NCBI GenBank assembly: GCA_016859345.1
Contig: JADGDC010000110.1
Span: 24,889-88,888 of the forward strand
Reading direction: 5' to 3'
Length of the DNA: 64,000 bases
From: Istiophorus platypterus
Lineage: Eukaryota > Chordata > Actinopteri > Istiophoriformes > Istiophoridae
Shown: piece by piece, positions 11,901-22,934 of the stretch
Position numbering within the stretch: the stretch's first letter is position 1
Layout of the letters: every line of letters starts with the position of its first letter
Translations under genes and position numbers: made by a program
The notes under the pieces: model-generated
The model's database searches: none
What the model saw: only the letters and a program-made list of their open reading frames with translations
Told to the model about the DNA's origin: nothing

Positions 11901-12433
11901 GTATGAGGAGGAATCTGATCAGAATTTCAAAGAAAGTGGAGTAGCAGCAGCTTTTAAGGACATTATATAAAAACATAACGGCAGCATTTGTCTGACTCCT
12001 AGCTTTCCTGTCTTTTCTCTTCTTTAGCCACCGTTGTGCTGCAGTGAGGGGAGCACTGCAAGCACCTCCACCAGCTGGCCGACATCATTGGAGATGAGCG
12101 AATCTTCAGCACAGGGAAGATCTTTGCGGGCGTTCCTTACTGCTGTCAGTAAGATGTCGCTGGATGCCGCACCAGAAGTCAGGTTGGTAACCAAGTCCTG
12201 CATGATCATATCCTGTGAAAAATGCTGTTTGTGGTCAGAATCTCGTAAACTTCCACGCATTGTGCTTAAAGAACAAGTAGCTAAATGAGAAATGTACTTC
12301 TTCACAGGCACCACGGACAAAGATGCTCCAGGGCCTCGCCCAGCAGAAGGAGTTCACAGTCCTGTCAAACACCCTTATCCCAGTGAAAGACAGGCGTCCG
12401 CTGGAAAAGATTTTGAGGAACTTAATGCACTAG
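8950..12433 (+). pseudogene. TOGARAM-like copy 3 (E0-E6, broken)
   Basis: E0 8950-9063 is open (38 codons, MIDPSLFSSYLTRMLIDDQK start) and ends in GAT|GTAAGT. The other exons are E1 10175-10854, E2 11005-11305, E3 11432-11540, E4 11666-11900, E5 12028-12182, E6 12308-12433. E0 ends in phase 0 and E1 begins in phase 0, which supports joining them over an intron of about 1.1 kb that contains L2 sequence. E1 lacks one base in the GAGAGAG tract and soon meets TAA. E3 has an in-frame 3-base gain (LVNHAEE for LVVTEE). E4 is 4 nt short, E5 4 nt short and E6 1 nt short. E2 is open. Many of the indels are single bases in CG-rich or homopolymer tracts, so sequence error is a live alternative to gene death. 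Confidence 0.8.
9385..9990 (+). mobile_element. L2 LINE 5'/endonuclease fragment in intron 1 of copy 3
   Basis: It begins at GTGTTCATATGCAAAG and runs through the same decayed endonuclease start as at 2700-3285. It sits between the E0 donor and the E1 acceptor. The same fragment occupies intron 1 of copies 5, 7, 8 and 11. Confidence 0.75.
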
Positions 12434-12813
12434 AGGATTTTCTTGGAGTGTTCCTGTTTCCTCCAATTGTCCAGTGAAATTTGGGAGAGGTTACCTAGAG
12501 CCTCTAAATTGTAATTATATTTATGTATGTATGTTTATGTAAACGGCTGTGATTGACTGTAAACCAATGTCTGCCTTGTAAATGACTGGCGATCTGTCCA
12601 GGGTGTATACTGGACATTTCGCCAGTCTATTATCGTATCTCATGGCCCTTGCAGTCACCAGCTGTCAACCCAATTTGTGTATCCTCTTTCTTCTCTAAAT
12701 ATAATAACAATAATCGAAAACACTGTCTGTGTAGACTGTTCTTAATTATTCACATCATTGTGTTCTGTTGCATCTCGGCCTTTACCAAAGTGCCATTTAA
12801 TGCAGTGTTTTGC

Positions 12814-12819
12814 AATAAA
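12814..12819 (+). terminator. Poly(A) signal AATAAA, copy 3
   Basis: AATAAA lies in the conserved 3'UTR context about 380 nt after the copy 3 stop. Confidence 0.8.
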
Positions 12820-12987
12820 ACTTTGCAACTCAATCAACTGTGTCAGCAGTCCGTCCAGTCAACATCATGACTACAGGATTTTCTGACTGCTTTAGCCAGT
12901 GGCTGATAACAGGTTCTAACTCTAAAAGAGGGACTTAAGCCTTATTTCAGTGTAGGAGAAACATAATAAACAACAAGATCAACTACA

Positions 12988-13537
12988 AAGGTTCTAGAGG
13001 CTTTTCTCTTTCCAAAAATGTCAGGAATTTCACATATTAAAGAGGAAAAGATTTAATGTAGCCGCAAGGAGACACAAGCCAGTGTCTTATTGTGCCGGTC
13101 CCAAGCCCGGATAAATACAGAGGGTTGTGTCAGGAAGGGCATCCGACGTAAATCTTTTGCCAAATCAAACATGCGAATCAGATCTATTAATCCCATACCG
13201 GATCGGTCGAGGCCCGGGTTAACAACGACCGACATCGGTGCTGTTCACCTACAGGGTGCCGGTGGACATTGGACTACTGTTGGTAGAAGAAGGAGAGGAG
13301 GAAGGTGTGTTCATAGGAAGAGAGAGAAGAGGAATGCCAAGAGGCTAGGACTGAGAGTAGGGACTTTGAATGTTGGAACCATGACAGGAAAGGGTAGAGA
13401 GTTAGTTGACATGATGCAGAGGAGGAAGGTAGACATACTGTGTGTCCAGGAGACCAGGTGGAAAGGTAGCAAGGTTCTAGAGGCTCTTCTCTTTCCAAAA
13501 AAGTCAGGAATTTCACATGTTAAAGAGGAAAAGATTT
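12988..13537 (+). repeat. Direct repeats flanking the RTE endonuclease fragment, spacer 3-4
   Basis: About 67 bp starting AAGGTTCTAGAGGC (12988-13054) recur with a few changes at 13471-13537, bracketing the RTE fragment at 13064-13473. They are far longer than an ordinary LINE target-site duplication, so a local duplication is more likely. Confidence 0.75.
13064..13473 (+). mobile_element. RTE-clade LINE 5' leader and endonuclease start, spacer 3-4
   Basis: The leader is followed by an open frame reading LGLRVGTLNVGTMTGKGREL then KVDILCVQETRWKGSK, the N-terminal strands of an RTE apurinic endonuclease (TLNV and the catalytic QET motif). The element stops after WKGSK, and the frame runs on into the flanking direct repeat. 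Codons 13090-13614 are open (174 aa), a chimera of LINE and spacer. No reverse transcriptase follows. Confidence 0.75.
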
Positions 13538-13612
13538 CGTATGAGTGTTTGAGTATAAGGAATTTTTGTCCAAGTGGATTGATGATTTCATGGGGAAATT
13601 TTCCTTTGATAT

Positions 13613-13648
13613 GACTGTCTACTACACAGTATATAGTAGTAGACAGTC
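13613..13648. repeat. Perfect hairpin, 13-bp arms, spacer 3-4
   Basis: It is the same GACTGTCTACTAC / GTAGTAGACAGTC inverted repeat as at 1967, with an identical 10-nt loop. Confidence 0.85.
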
Positions 13649-13730
13649 GTGGTCAATATTTATTCTTCTCCTGAAGAATTTTCATGTGAGCAGAAGTTTG
13701 TTTTGCTGCTCTGCTTCTTCCCAGTTAATT

Positions 13731-14930
13731 TAGCTCCTCTCTCCTCCACAGCAGCTAAATAACCAGCGTACATTTAACCCACACTGAGCTTTGTCCCTCT
13801 TGTAGCGATGCTCTCGCTAAATCACAGTCACTCACAAGCTTCTCATTCCCGTTAGTTACTTTAGCCTAGCAGTTAGCAAAGGCTTCTCCCTCTCCAGCTC
13901 TCTCCTGCTCGCTCTGGTTAATGTTCACTTTTAATTCCGACTCCTTTAGCGATAAGGGTACGTGTATTAAATCGAGTTTATTTTCAGCGATGGAGATGAG
14001 GCTCGGTGAACTGGGAGCGAAGCTTTGCACCATGGAAAACAAATCATTAGCAACAGCGGTTAGCAGCCCCCGCTAGCCGCTGAGAGCCGTCCTAGCGTAG
14101 CCGCTACTCTCCCCGGCGGCTCAGTCATGGCGGCTGGTGACGGAAGTGTAGCCCGGAGACAAAAACCCATAATTCACCACAAACCAGTACGTCTCAAAAG
14201 ATTCTCCCCACACAACGACAGAGAAAACAACTCTGGTTATTGGCAGCTCTATTTTATACGTTAAGTTAGCGACACCAGCGACCATGGTTGAACGTCTCCC
14301 TGGGGCCAGAGGAGGCGACGTCGTGTTCATATGCAAAGACGATGTCGGAATCCGTAGTTTTTCTCTGGGCCCCTACTGAATATGACCCGGCGGCGACATG
14401 TACAGCGACATGTCATCGTTTGGTCGCTGGCTGTCGAGGGGGTGTCCAGTAAACCATATTGGCTTTAGAGACGAGTGGCGGACTTTCAGGGGAAGACCTG
14501 GTCTGATTAAGTCAGATGGCTACATCCCACTATAGATGGAGCAGCTCTCGTTTCTAGAAGTCTGAGCTAGTTTATCGGAAAACCAAAACCATGACAACTC
14601 AAGAGTTGAGAGCAGGAAGCAGAGTTGTAGTCTTACACACTACTGAAATACAACAAAATATGAGACTTAAATGTGGACTCTTTAACATTAGATCACTCCC
14701 ATTTTGATGTATTTTTTCTTACCGAGACCTGGTTGTCTCATGATGAATCTGTTAGCTTAAACGAATCCACTCCCCCAGTCATATTAATACTCATATTCCC
14801 AGAGGCACTGGCCGAGGAGGTGGAGTTGCAGCCATTTTCAACTCAAGCCTCTTAATCAACCCTAAACCTAAAATCAGCCATGACTCTTTCACAGACAATG
14901 ACCAGTAGTCTGGTCCGTATATTACTTTAG
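13731..14930 (+). mobile_element. L2 LINE 5' region and endonuclease start, upstream of copy 4
   Basis: It has the same content and internal deletion as the fragment at 2081-3285, and lies directly in front of E1 of copy 4 with no E0 between. Confidence 0.75.
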
Positions 14931-15117
14931 TATACAGTATACCGTTCACACAGACATATCGTGTGTAGTGTATGTATTCATGTTAAAATATAGTATAGTA
15001 TGGCCAAGTAATACAGTTTATAATTTTTATGGAGTAGAATAACCCATAATTTACTGTGTCATTATAACCAACTGACTCGATAAACTTAACAATTAAAAAA
15101 TCGTCTATTTTTCACAG

Positions 15118-17391
15118 ACACCTAAAAGCCACACTATATCGAGTGGCTCCACTAACCAGTCCAGTATACTGGACGCAGAGAGAGCTGAAAGGGCTCAGAG
15201 CGCTGCGTTAATTCAACACGCAGAGAGGCTGTGCGCTTCACAGCAAGCGCGCAAAAGGGCCATTCTGGAGGCTGAATCTCTCCATGAAACGCTGCAACCT
15301 AACCTCACCTCAGCCCCCAGCTTCTCCAAGACAGAGCCCTGAATCCTCTGTGAGACAACGGTGGATCAGGCCTGTCTTAAACGGACTTCCTTCAAGCCAG
15401 GAGGAGAACATCTGCAGCTGGATGTCCGGGTCCAACCAGATGTTGGATGAAGAGGACCGCTTTTTTGAGAAGAAGCTGCATCTAGGTGGGCAAATGGCCA
15501 TACTTGCCTGTAAGTTGGCTAAGGTGACAGGCAAGGACACAAGCCCGAGCCCAAGCCCACCCTCCTCCAGAGGTAGCAGCGTGGACACACACACTCCACG
15601 TGAGCTGAGGGCCATTCCGTTTTTAGGAAGCCCCGATGGGTCACGCTTCACCCCTACTCCTCCCCCTGACACATCCACCCGGAGGAAATCTCAAATCCCG
15701 GTGAGAGTCCGTGGCCCTGCTCTGCCACCCTTCACCCCTGCTCCTCCGCCTAAAGAGGAAACCAGGAGAACATCTCGGGTCCTGAGGAAACGCAGTGAAG
15801 CAGGTAAGTTCAGGCCGTTGCATGAAGATGACTTCCTTTACTGGATTTCTACCAGGAAACGTTTGACATAGGGAAAAACTTGAAGATTTGATTAAAGGAA
15901 AAAGTTGGATATTTGAATAACATTGATTTTTTTTTTCTGTAAATCTGAACAGACAATAAGATAGCTGATGGATGCACAGTCCAGTCTGCTAAAATCAAGA
16001 GGGAGGCATTTGTGGCAAGTCAGAAACACTTCCAGCTTGACCACCACCCATCTCCTCAACCTCCCAGAAGAACGACCCTTGTCGTAAAAACTCCCTCAAC
16101 AGCTGCCCCGACTAACAGAAAGGGACCCCGACGTGGGACAAACCTCCGCCCTCCGAAGCCTGACAGCGGAGCGGGTAAGCGTGACCTTCAGCCTTCGGTC
16201 AACGCTTCAGCGGGCAAGTCCCTTTTCTTCGGGCAGCTCAACTCAGAAAACTGGTAAGTCACCCACACAACAGACAAATACAGACAGATTTAAACAGCAT
16301 AACCAGCGAGGACACAGCTGTCGATTCTTCCCCAAGCAGCGCTTAACACAATTCATTCTGTTTTCTAAACAAACTTTAGGGAGAAGAAAATAGATGGACT
16401 ACGGTCTATTCAAGCTCTGGCGAGACAGGATCCAGAGCAACTGCAGACCAGACTGCATGAAGTCTGCCTGGTCGTCACGGAAGAGGTACATATTTGTCTT
16501 TGTCTAAGTGTTTGTCTTTGCTTTGTGTGCAGTTTTCAGTTTTCTTTGTTTTACGTGTATCTAAACTGTGAATCGAGAAATATTGAACCATGTTCTCATT
16601 TACCGTCTAGGTGAAAAACCTGCGTTCCGCTGTGGCCTGCGCTGCAATGGAAACCATAGCAGCGCTCCATGTGCACCTTGGGAAGGCCATGGACCCTGAG
16701 GCAGAGACGACCGGCCGCGCCCTGCTGCTGAAGTTGGCGCAGACGACCAGCTCCTTCATTCACGAGCAGGTCGATCTTGGCCTGGATGCGCTGGTGGAGA
16801 ACTGCAGCCCCGGGAGGGTTGTGAGCGTTCTGCTCAACACCGGATTGAGGTATGAGGAGGGAATCTGATTAGAATTTCAAAGAAAGTGGAGTAGCAGCAG
16901 CTTTTAAAGGACATTATATAAAAACATAACGGCAGCATTTGTCTGACTCCTAGCTTTCCCTGTCTTTTCTCTTCTTTAGCCACCGTTGTGCTGCAGTGAG
17001 GGGGAGCACAGCCAAGCACCTCCACCAGCTGGCCAACATCATTGGAGACGAGCGAATCTTCAGCACAGGGAAGATCTTTTTGGAGGCGTTTCCTTACTGC
17101 TGTCAGTAAGATGTCGCTGGATGCCGCACCAGAAGTCAGGTTGGTAACCAAGTCCTGCATGATCATATCCTGTGAAAAATGCTGTTCGTGGTCAGAATCT
17201 CGTAAACTTCCACGTATTGTGCTTAAAGAATAAGTAGCTAAATGAGAAATGTACTTCTTCACAGGCACCACGGACAAAAGATGCTCCAGGGCCTCGCCCA
17301 GCAGAAGGAGTTCACCGTCCTGTCAAACACCCTTATCCCAGTGAAAGACAGGCGTCCGCTGGAAAAGATTTTGAGGAACTTAATGCACTAG
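15118..17391 (+). pseudogene. TOGARAM-like copy 4 (E1-E6, no E0, two frameshifts)
   Basis: Exons: E1 15118-15803, E2 15953-16253, E3 16380-16485, E4 16611-16849, E5 16980-17139, E6 17265-17391. E1 is open for about 60 codons, then lacks two bases of a GAGAG run (CTGGAGGCTG) and meets a TGA. E2, E3, E4 and E6 have the intact lengths (301, 106, 239, 127 nt). E5 gains one base in TTTTTGGAGGC. E4 carries an LALDAL to LGLDAL change. There is no E0 and no octamer/TATA promoter; the L2 5' region precedes E1. Only two small indels separate it from an open E1-E6, so it may be functional if either is an error and a start outside E0 is used. Confidence 0.8.
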
Positions 17392-17771
17392 AGAGATTTT
17401 CTTAGAGTGTTCCTGTTTCCTCCAATTGTCCAGTGAAATGTGGCGGAGGTTACCTGGAGCCTCTAAATTGTAATTATATTTATGTATGTACGTTTGTAAA
17501 CGGCTGTGATTGACTGTAAACCAATGTCTGCCTTGTAAATGACTGGCCATCTGTCCAGGGTGTACACTGGACATGTCGCCAGTCTATTACATCGTATCTC
17601 ATGGCCCTTGCAGTCACCAGCTGTCAACCCAATTTCTGTGTACACTTTCTCCTTTAAATATAATAACAATAATCGAAAACACTGTCTGTGTACGCTGTTC
17701 TTAATATTCACATCATTGTGTTCTGTTGCATCTCGGCCTTTACCAAAGTGCCATTTAATGCAGTGTTTTGC

Positions 17772-17777
17772 AATAAA
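17772..17777 (+). terminator. Poly(A) signal AATAAA, copy 4
   Basis: AATAAA lies in the conserved 3'UTR context about 380 nt after the copy 4 stop. Confidence 0.8.
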
Positions 17778-17897
17778 ACTTTGAAACTCAATCAACTGTG
17801 TCAGCAGTCCGTCCAGTCAACATCATGACTACAGGATTTTCTGACTGCTTTAGCCAGTGGCTGATAACAGGTTCTAACTCTAAAAGAGGGACTTAAG

Positions 17898-18380
17898 CCT
17901 TATTTCAGTGTAGGAGAAACATAATAAACAACAAGATCAACTACAAAGGTTCTAGAGGCTTTTCTCTTTCCAAAAATGTCAGGAATTTCACATATTAAAG
18001 AGGAAAAGATTTAATGTAGCCGCAAGGAGACACAAGCCAGTGTCTTATTGTGCCGGTCCCAAGCCCGGATAAATACAGAGGGTTGTGTCAGGAAGGGCAT
18101 CCGACGTAAATCTTTTGCCAAATCAAACATAATGTCTATCTGATATGGCTGTTGCTAAATTTAAAGAAGTGATTCCATCACTGCTAAATTCAATGCCACA
18201 TCAAAACATAACAGAGAACTCGTATGCTAACTTTAGCCCGTCCCAAATTGATCAGCCTTATTTCAGTGTAGGAGAAACATAATAAACAACAAGATAAACT
18301 ACAAAGGTTCTAGAGGCTTTTCTCTTTCCAGAGGCTTTTCTTCAAAAGTCAGGAATTTCACATTAAAGAGGAAAAGATTT
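17898..18380 (+). repeat. Direct repeat pair, spacer 4-5
   Basis: The CCTTATTTCAGTGTAGGAG segment occurs at 17898-18012 and again at 18256-18380. The second copy has an extra small internal duplication of AGAGGCTTTTCT. Between them lie an RTE leader scrap (18022-18130) and an L2 scrap (18131-18255). Confidence 0.8.
18022..18255 (+). mobile_element. RTE leader scrap joined to L2 scrap, spacer 4-5
   Basis: 18022-18130 is the RTE leader and 18131-18255 the beginning of the L2 linker-RT fragment. The join at CAAACAT/AATGTC is identical in spacers 1-2, 2-3, 6-7, 7-8 and 10-11, so it arose once before amplification. Confidence 0.65.
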
Positions 18381-18455
18381 CTTATGAATGTTTGAATATA
18401 AGGAATTTTTGTCCAAGTGGATTGATGATTTCATGGGGAAATTTTCCTTTGATAT

Positions 18456-18491
18456 GACTGTCTACTACACAGTATATAGTAGTAGACAGTC
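18456..18491. repeat. Perfect hairpin, 13-bp arms, spacer 4-5
   Basis: The inverted repeat and loop are identical to those at 1967. Confidence 0.85.
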
Positions 18492-18572
18492 GTGGTCAAT
18501 ATTTTCTTTTCCCCTGAAGAATTTTCATGTGAGCAGAAGTTTGTTTTGCTGCTCTGCTTCTTCCCAGTTAAT

Positions 18573-19490
18573 TTAGCTCCTCTCTCCTCCACAGCAGCTA
18601 AATAACCAGCGTACATTTAAACCCACACTGAGCTTTGTCCCTCTTGTAGCGATGCTCTCGCTAAATCACAGTCACTCACAAGCTTCTCATTCCCGTTAGT
18701 TACTTTAGCCTAGCAGTTAGCAAAGGCTTCTCCCTCTCCAGCTCTCTCCTGCTCGGTCTGGTTAATGTTCACTTTTAATTCCGACTCCTTTAGCGATAAG
18801 GGTACGTGTATTAAATCGAGTTTATTTTCAGCGATGGAGATGAGGCTCGGTGAACTGGGGGAAGCTTTGCACCATGGAAAACAAATCATTAGCAGCAGCG
18901 GTTAGCAGCCCCGCTAGCCGCTGAGAGCCGTCTAAGCGTAGCGCTTCTCTCCCGGCGGCTCAGTCATGGCGGCGGGTGACGAAGTGTAGCCGGAGACAAA
19001 AACCCATAATTCACCACAAACCAGTACGTCTCAAAAGATTCTCCCCACACAACGACAGAGAAAACAACTCTGGTTATTGGCAGCTCTATTTTATACGTTA
19101 AGTTAGCGACACCAGCGACCATGGTTGAACGTCTCCCTGGGGCCAGAGGAGGCGACGACGTCGTGTTCATATGCAAAAGACGATGTCGGAATCCGTAGTT
19201 TTCTCTGGGCCCCTACTGAATATGACCGGCGACCACATGTACAGCGACATGTCATCGTTCGGTCGCTGGCTGTCGAGGGGGTGTCCAGTAAACCATATTG
19301 GCTTTAGAGACAAGTGGCGGACTTTCAGGGGAAGACCTGGTCTGATTAAGACAGATGGCTACATCCCACTATAGATGGAGCAGCTCTCGTTTCCAGAAAT
19401 CTGAGCTAGTTTATCTGAAAACCAAAACCATGACAACTCAAGAGTTGAGAGCAGGAAGCAGAGTTGTAGTCTTACACACTACTGAAATAC
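18573..19490 (+). mobile_element. L2 LINE 5' region, spacer 4-5
   Basis: This is L2 5' sequence as at 2081, but it breaks off at ACACTACTGAAATAC and joins RT-end L2 sequence directly. The copy at 36356 keeps the sequence missing here, so this is an internal deletion. Confidence 0.7.
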
Positions 19491-20078
19491 TAACAAAGGA
19501 GGTTAGGTCCATGCTTTAACTCCCAAACCTGTACATTGAAACAAACAATATGAAAACCTGAAGAATCTACTAAACTGGAACAGTCCCGCTCAGCCTGGCA
19601 TGACAGTGTTAAAACTTACAAGACGGCCCTCAGCATTGTGGGAGCAGCCTATTACGGCCGTAAAACCCAATATATACTTAGACATTTTCTCTCCTGTCGA
19701 GCTTCGCCAACTAATTTCAATGATCTCGTCATCAAAACCATCAGCCTCTCTCTTAGACCCCGTCCCAACCAGGCTGCTTAAGGAAGTTCTACTCTTATTT
19801 AACACTTCTCTATTAGACATAATAAATCTGTGCTTATATGTCTGTGCTTGGCCTGCAACACCTCAGAAACACATCATCTAATGACATATTTACTCTAGAT
19901 GGCATTGCTCTGGCCTCTGGCACCAATGCTGGGAATCTTGGAGTTGTCTTCGTTCGGGACGTGCCCTTCAACTCCCATATAAAACAAACTTCCAGCACTG
20001 CCTCTTTTCACCCATGCAAAATCACAAAAACCAGGCACATCCTTTCTCAAAATCTTCTTTTTCTTTCGGCTTTTCCCT

Positions 20079-20612
20079 TTAGGGGTCGCCACAGCGAATC
20101 AGTGTCCTCCATCTAACCCTGTCTTCTGCGTCCTCTTCACTCACACCAACTACCTTCATGTCCTCTTTCACTACATCCATAAACCTCCTCTTTGGTCTTC
20201 CTCTAGGCCTCCTGCCTGGCAGTTCAAAACTCAGTATCCTTCTACCAATATATTCACTATCTCTTCTCAGGACATGTCCAAACCATCTCAGTCTGGCCTC
20301 TCTGACTTTATCTCCTAAACCTCTAACATGTGCTGTCCCTCTGATGTACTCATTCCTGATCCTATCCATCCTGGTCACTCCCAGAGAGAACCTCAACATC
20401 TTCATCTCTGCTACCTCCAGCTCTGCCTCCTGTCTTTTCCTCAGTGGCACTGTCTCTAGACCAAACAGCATCGCTGGTCTCACCACAGTTTTGTACACCT
20501 TTCCTTTCATTTTAGCTGAAACTCTTCTATCACACATCACACCTGACACTTTTCTCCACCCGTTCCAGCCTGCCTGCACACGCTTCTTCACCTCTTTTTT
20601 CACACTCTCCAT
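20079..20612 (-). pseudogene. RTE ORF C-terminal region (thumb and connection)
   Basis: The 177-codon frame continues the RT after the frameshift. It reads CDRRVSAKMKGKVYKTVVRP, ARLRWFGHVLRRD and GRRPRGRPKRRFMD, the conserved C-terminal blocks of RTE elements. It overlaps the upstream frame by about 80 nt around the frameshift and ends about 25 bp before the element's 3' end. Confidence 0.88.
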
Positions 20613-21162
20613 TGCCCTGGACTGTTGACCCTAAGTACTTAAAATCCTCCACCTTCTTTATCTCTTCTCCCTGTAACCTCACTCTTCCACTTGGGTCCCT
20701 CTCGTTCGCACACATGTACTCTGTCTTGCTGCGGCTAACCTTCATTCCTCTCCTTTCCAGGGCAAATCTCCACCTCTCAAGCTTCTCCTCCACCTGTTCC
20801 CTGCTCTCACTACATATCACAATGTCATCTGCAAACATCATAGTCCATGGAGATTCCTGTCTAACCTCGTCTGTCAGTCTGTCCATCACCATAGCAAACA
20901 AGAAGGGGCTTAGAGCTGATCCCTGATGCAGTCCCACCTCTACCTTGAACTCCTCTGTCACACCTACAGCACACCTAACCACTGTCTTACAGTCCACATA
21001 CATGTCCTGCACCACTCTAACATACTTCTCTGTCACTCCAGACTTCCTCATACAGTACCACAGTTCCTCTCTGGGCACCCTGTCATACGCTTTCTCCAGA
21101 TCTACAAAGACACAATGCAGCTCCCTCTGACCTTCCCTGTACTTCTCTATCAACATCCTCAA
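20530..21162 (-). pseudogene. RTE reverse transcriptase, palm region (5'-truncated ORF)
   Basis: The 210-codon frame holds the RT core: FVDLEKAYDRVPREELW (motif A with the first catalytic Asp), LHQGSALSPFLF (motif B) and MMFADDIVIC (catalytic FADD, motif C), then FKYLGSTVQGNG (motif E region). The order and wording are those of RTE-clade elements. The frame is lost near 20605 by a single indel and the continuation lies in the next frame. The N-terminal endonuclease and fingers are absent through 5' truncation, so no protein able to move the element is made from here. Confidence 0.9.
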
Positions 21163-21645
21163 AGCAAATACTGCATCTGTGGCACATCCTTTCTCAAAAT
21201 GACGCAGAAAAACTATTACATGCTTTTGTTTTACTTCTAGGCTTGATTATGGCAACTCCCTATTATCAGGCTTTCCCAGTAAACCATTGTACGGTCTCTA
21301 GCTGATTCAGGATGTTGCTGCAAGAGTATTGGCAAGAAGCAGAAAAAGAAATCATATCTCTCCTGTGTTAGCTTCTCTGCATTGGCTCCCTGTGAAATCC
21401 AAAATGCAATTTAAAATTGTTTGTGTCTCCACATTGTTTTCTTGCTGTAGAGTATATGCACTTGAAACAGTTGGGAGTCCTTTTGTTTGTAATACTTTCA
21501 CCACGTTCTCTGTATTCATAGCTCAAATTACTGTACTTTCAGTTTTTTTCTCCGTAATTCCTGACTTTATTCAGGCACTGGGCATAACACTCAGTCACTC
21601 AAGCTTCAGATCAAGTTGAAGGAGTCTAGATGTTCAATACTGTGA

Positions 21646-22788
21646 CAGACAACACGTGTATTAGTGCTACTAGATCTGTGTAGACCTGAAACGGGGGTAG
21701 CTGGAGGAGAACTGGGCTAATTCAGGATTGTCTGAAGCTAATCTGAAGTCTGAATCTTAACATCTATTTCAGCCACGGATACTGTCTCTTCATCTATCAA
21801 TCATTTATGGCCATGACTGGTACAGTTTTTCTAATTTTGGACTGTATTTACTGTTGGTTTGCTGCTCATATGAAGTGGATGTTGGCTGAGAAGAAAAATA
21901 GAAATGCGATCACAAGTTTAGTGGAGAAACTGTGTCAGCGGAAACACGTTGGTCCTGACAATAAGTGGGTTTCAAGCAGGGATTGTCACAGCTACAGAAA
22001 AATGACTACAGTGTTAGATGACCACAGACTTCTTCATCAACCAGCAGATTTTTTTCTTATGAGGTAGACAAAGCTCATCAACTGGTCCGATTGATGAGCC
22101 CAGTGGTTTTTAGGTGCAATGTCTGGATTTCATTCATCCTCTGAATAGGTTTTAGATTTCATGTAAAGATTTTGCTTTAAGGTGACGTTTTCATGCTGTC
22201 AAGTTTAATCGAAAAAATGCAAAAATCTATGGGTTACAATCTGCATATACATTTCTAAATATTGCTTCACTTTGACACAATTGTCTATATAGTCTGCAGA
22301 AAAATAGAGATGAATGTCACTACTCAGCTTGAGTATGAAATACACAGTAAGTTTTACCATAACAGAACAGATGACACTCTTCGCTTCGAGACCACAAATT
22401 TCAATTTGGTTAAATATTCAAATTTTAGTTCAATCAAAACACTATACCACAGTAAACAAGGATGAATGTGGATATTGATTTGGAGAGAGGGTGGAATTTA
22501 TTTGTGAGGATATATGTAGAGGTGCGTGAAGGAAACACGAGAGACTGTTTGGATCAGGATGGTCCTGATGTTGAATTTGAATAACGTCCTAAAAGAAAAC
22601 TAGCCCTCGACATTATTTTGCAGAAAACTTCTCCATATACTTTATTTCCTGCAAAAACCATGACCATCAAACTCAGATATTCCTTTCGGTGATAGCTAAC
22701 CATGCTTTAAATTCCTCTTATCTCTAAAAGAAAAAGAACAAAAAACAAAAACAACAACAATGAAAAAAACAACTGAATAGAACATTGA
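21646..22788. other. Unassigned upstream block before the copy 5 promoter
   Basis: This is the same block as 7656-8805. A frame of 86 codons at 21807-22067 is open here and, longer, at 39131-39469, but contains stops in the other three copies, so I do not call it a gene. Confidence 0.55.
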
Positions 22789-22934
22789 ATTTGCATATAA
22801 ACCTTCCGTGATTCTGAAATGACATCACAGTTCTAGACAGACTCTAGAAGGCCTTTGATATAAATTCCAGTAGAATCCAGAGCTAGTAAGGGACGCACTG
22901 ACCCTGGTGACAGACACTACTCAGTTTTGGTTCG
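22789..22934 (+). promoter_or_regulatory. Predicted promoter and 5'UTR of copy 5
   Basis: Octamer ATTTGCAT 22789-22796 overlaps a TATAAA. CRE-like TGACATCA lies at 22820-22827 and TATAAA at 22859-22864, 76 bp before the E0 ATG. Confidence 0.55.

Larger units (their letters stand above)
20054..21180 (-). mobile_element. 5'-truncated RTE-clade LINE insertion with 20-bp TSD
   Basis: Flanked by identical 20-bp repeats GGCACATCCTTTCTCAAAAT (20034-20053 and 21181-21200), this is a 1127-bp insertion. The other four L2 RT-end copies lack it and serve as empty sites. It lies on the minus strand, with its 3' end at 20054 showing a GAAAGAAAAAGAAG-type tail after a GGCGACCCCTAAAGGG motif. It is truncated at the 5' end, starting just before the conserved FVDLEKAYDRVPR motif of the RT. 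Confidence 0.93.
19491..21645 (+). mobile_element. L2 LINE RT-end fragment, interrupted by an RTE insertion, spacer 4-5
   Basis: It has the same decayed RT start and C-terminal pieces as at 6460-7655. The element is split at 20053/21181 by a younger RTE LINE. Joining the flanks across one copy of the 20-bp duplication recreates the layout seen in the other four copies. The RT palm is deleted as elsewhere. Confidence 0.75.

Noticed and set aside
13064..13473. Full RTE element or SINE in spacer 3-4
   Set aside because: The sequence stops after the first endonuclease strands. No RT, 3' tail or ordinary target-site duplication is present.
22693..22706. RFX X-box near the E0 promoter (GGTGATAGCTAACC)
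   Set aside because: It only partly fits the X-box consensus, with a wrong base in the second half-site. It is too weak to call although it would suit a ciliary gene.
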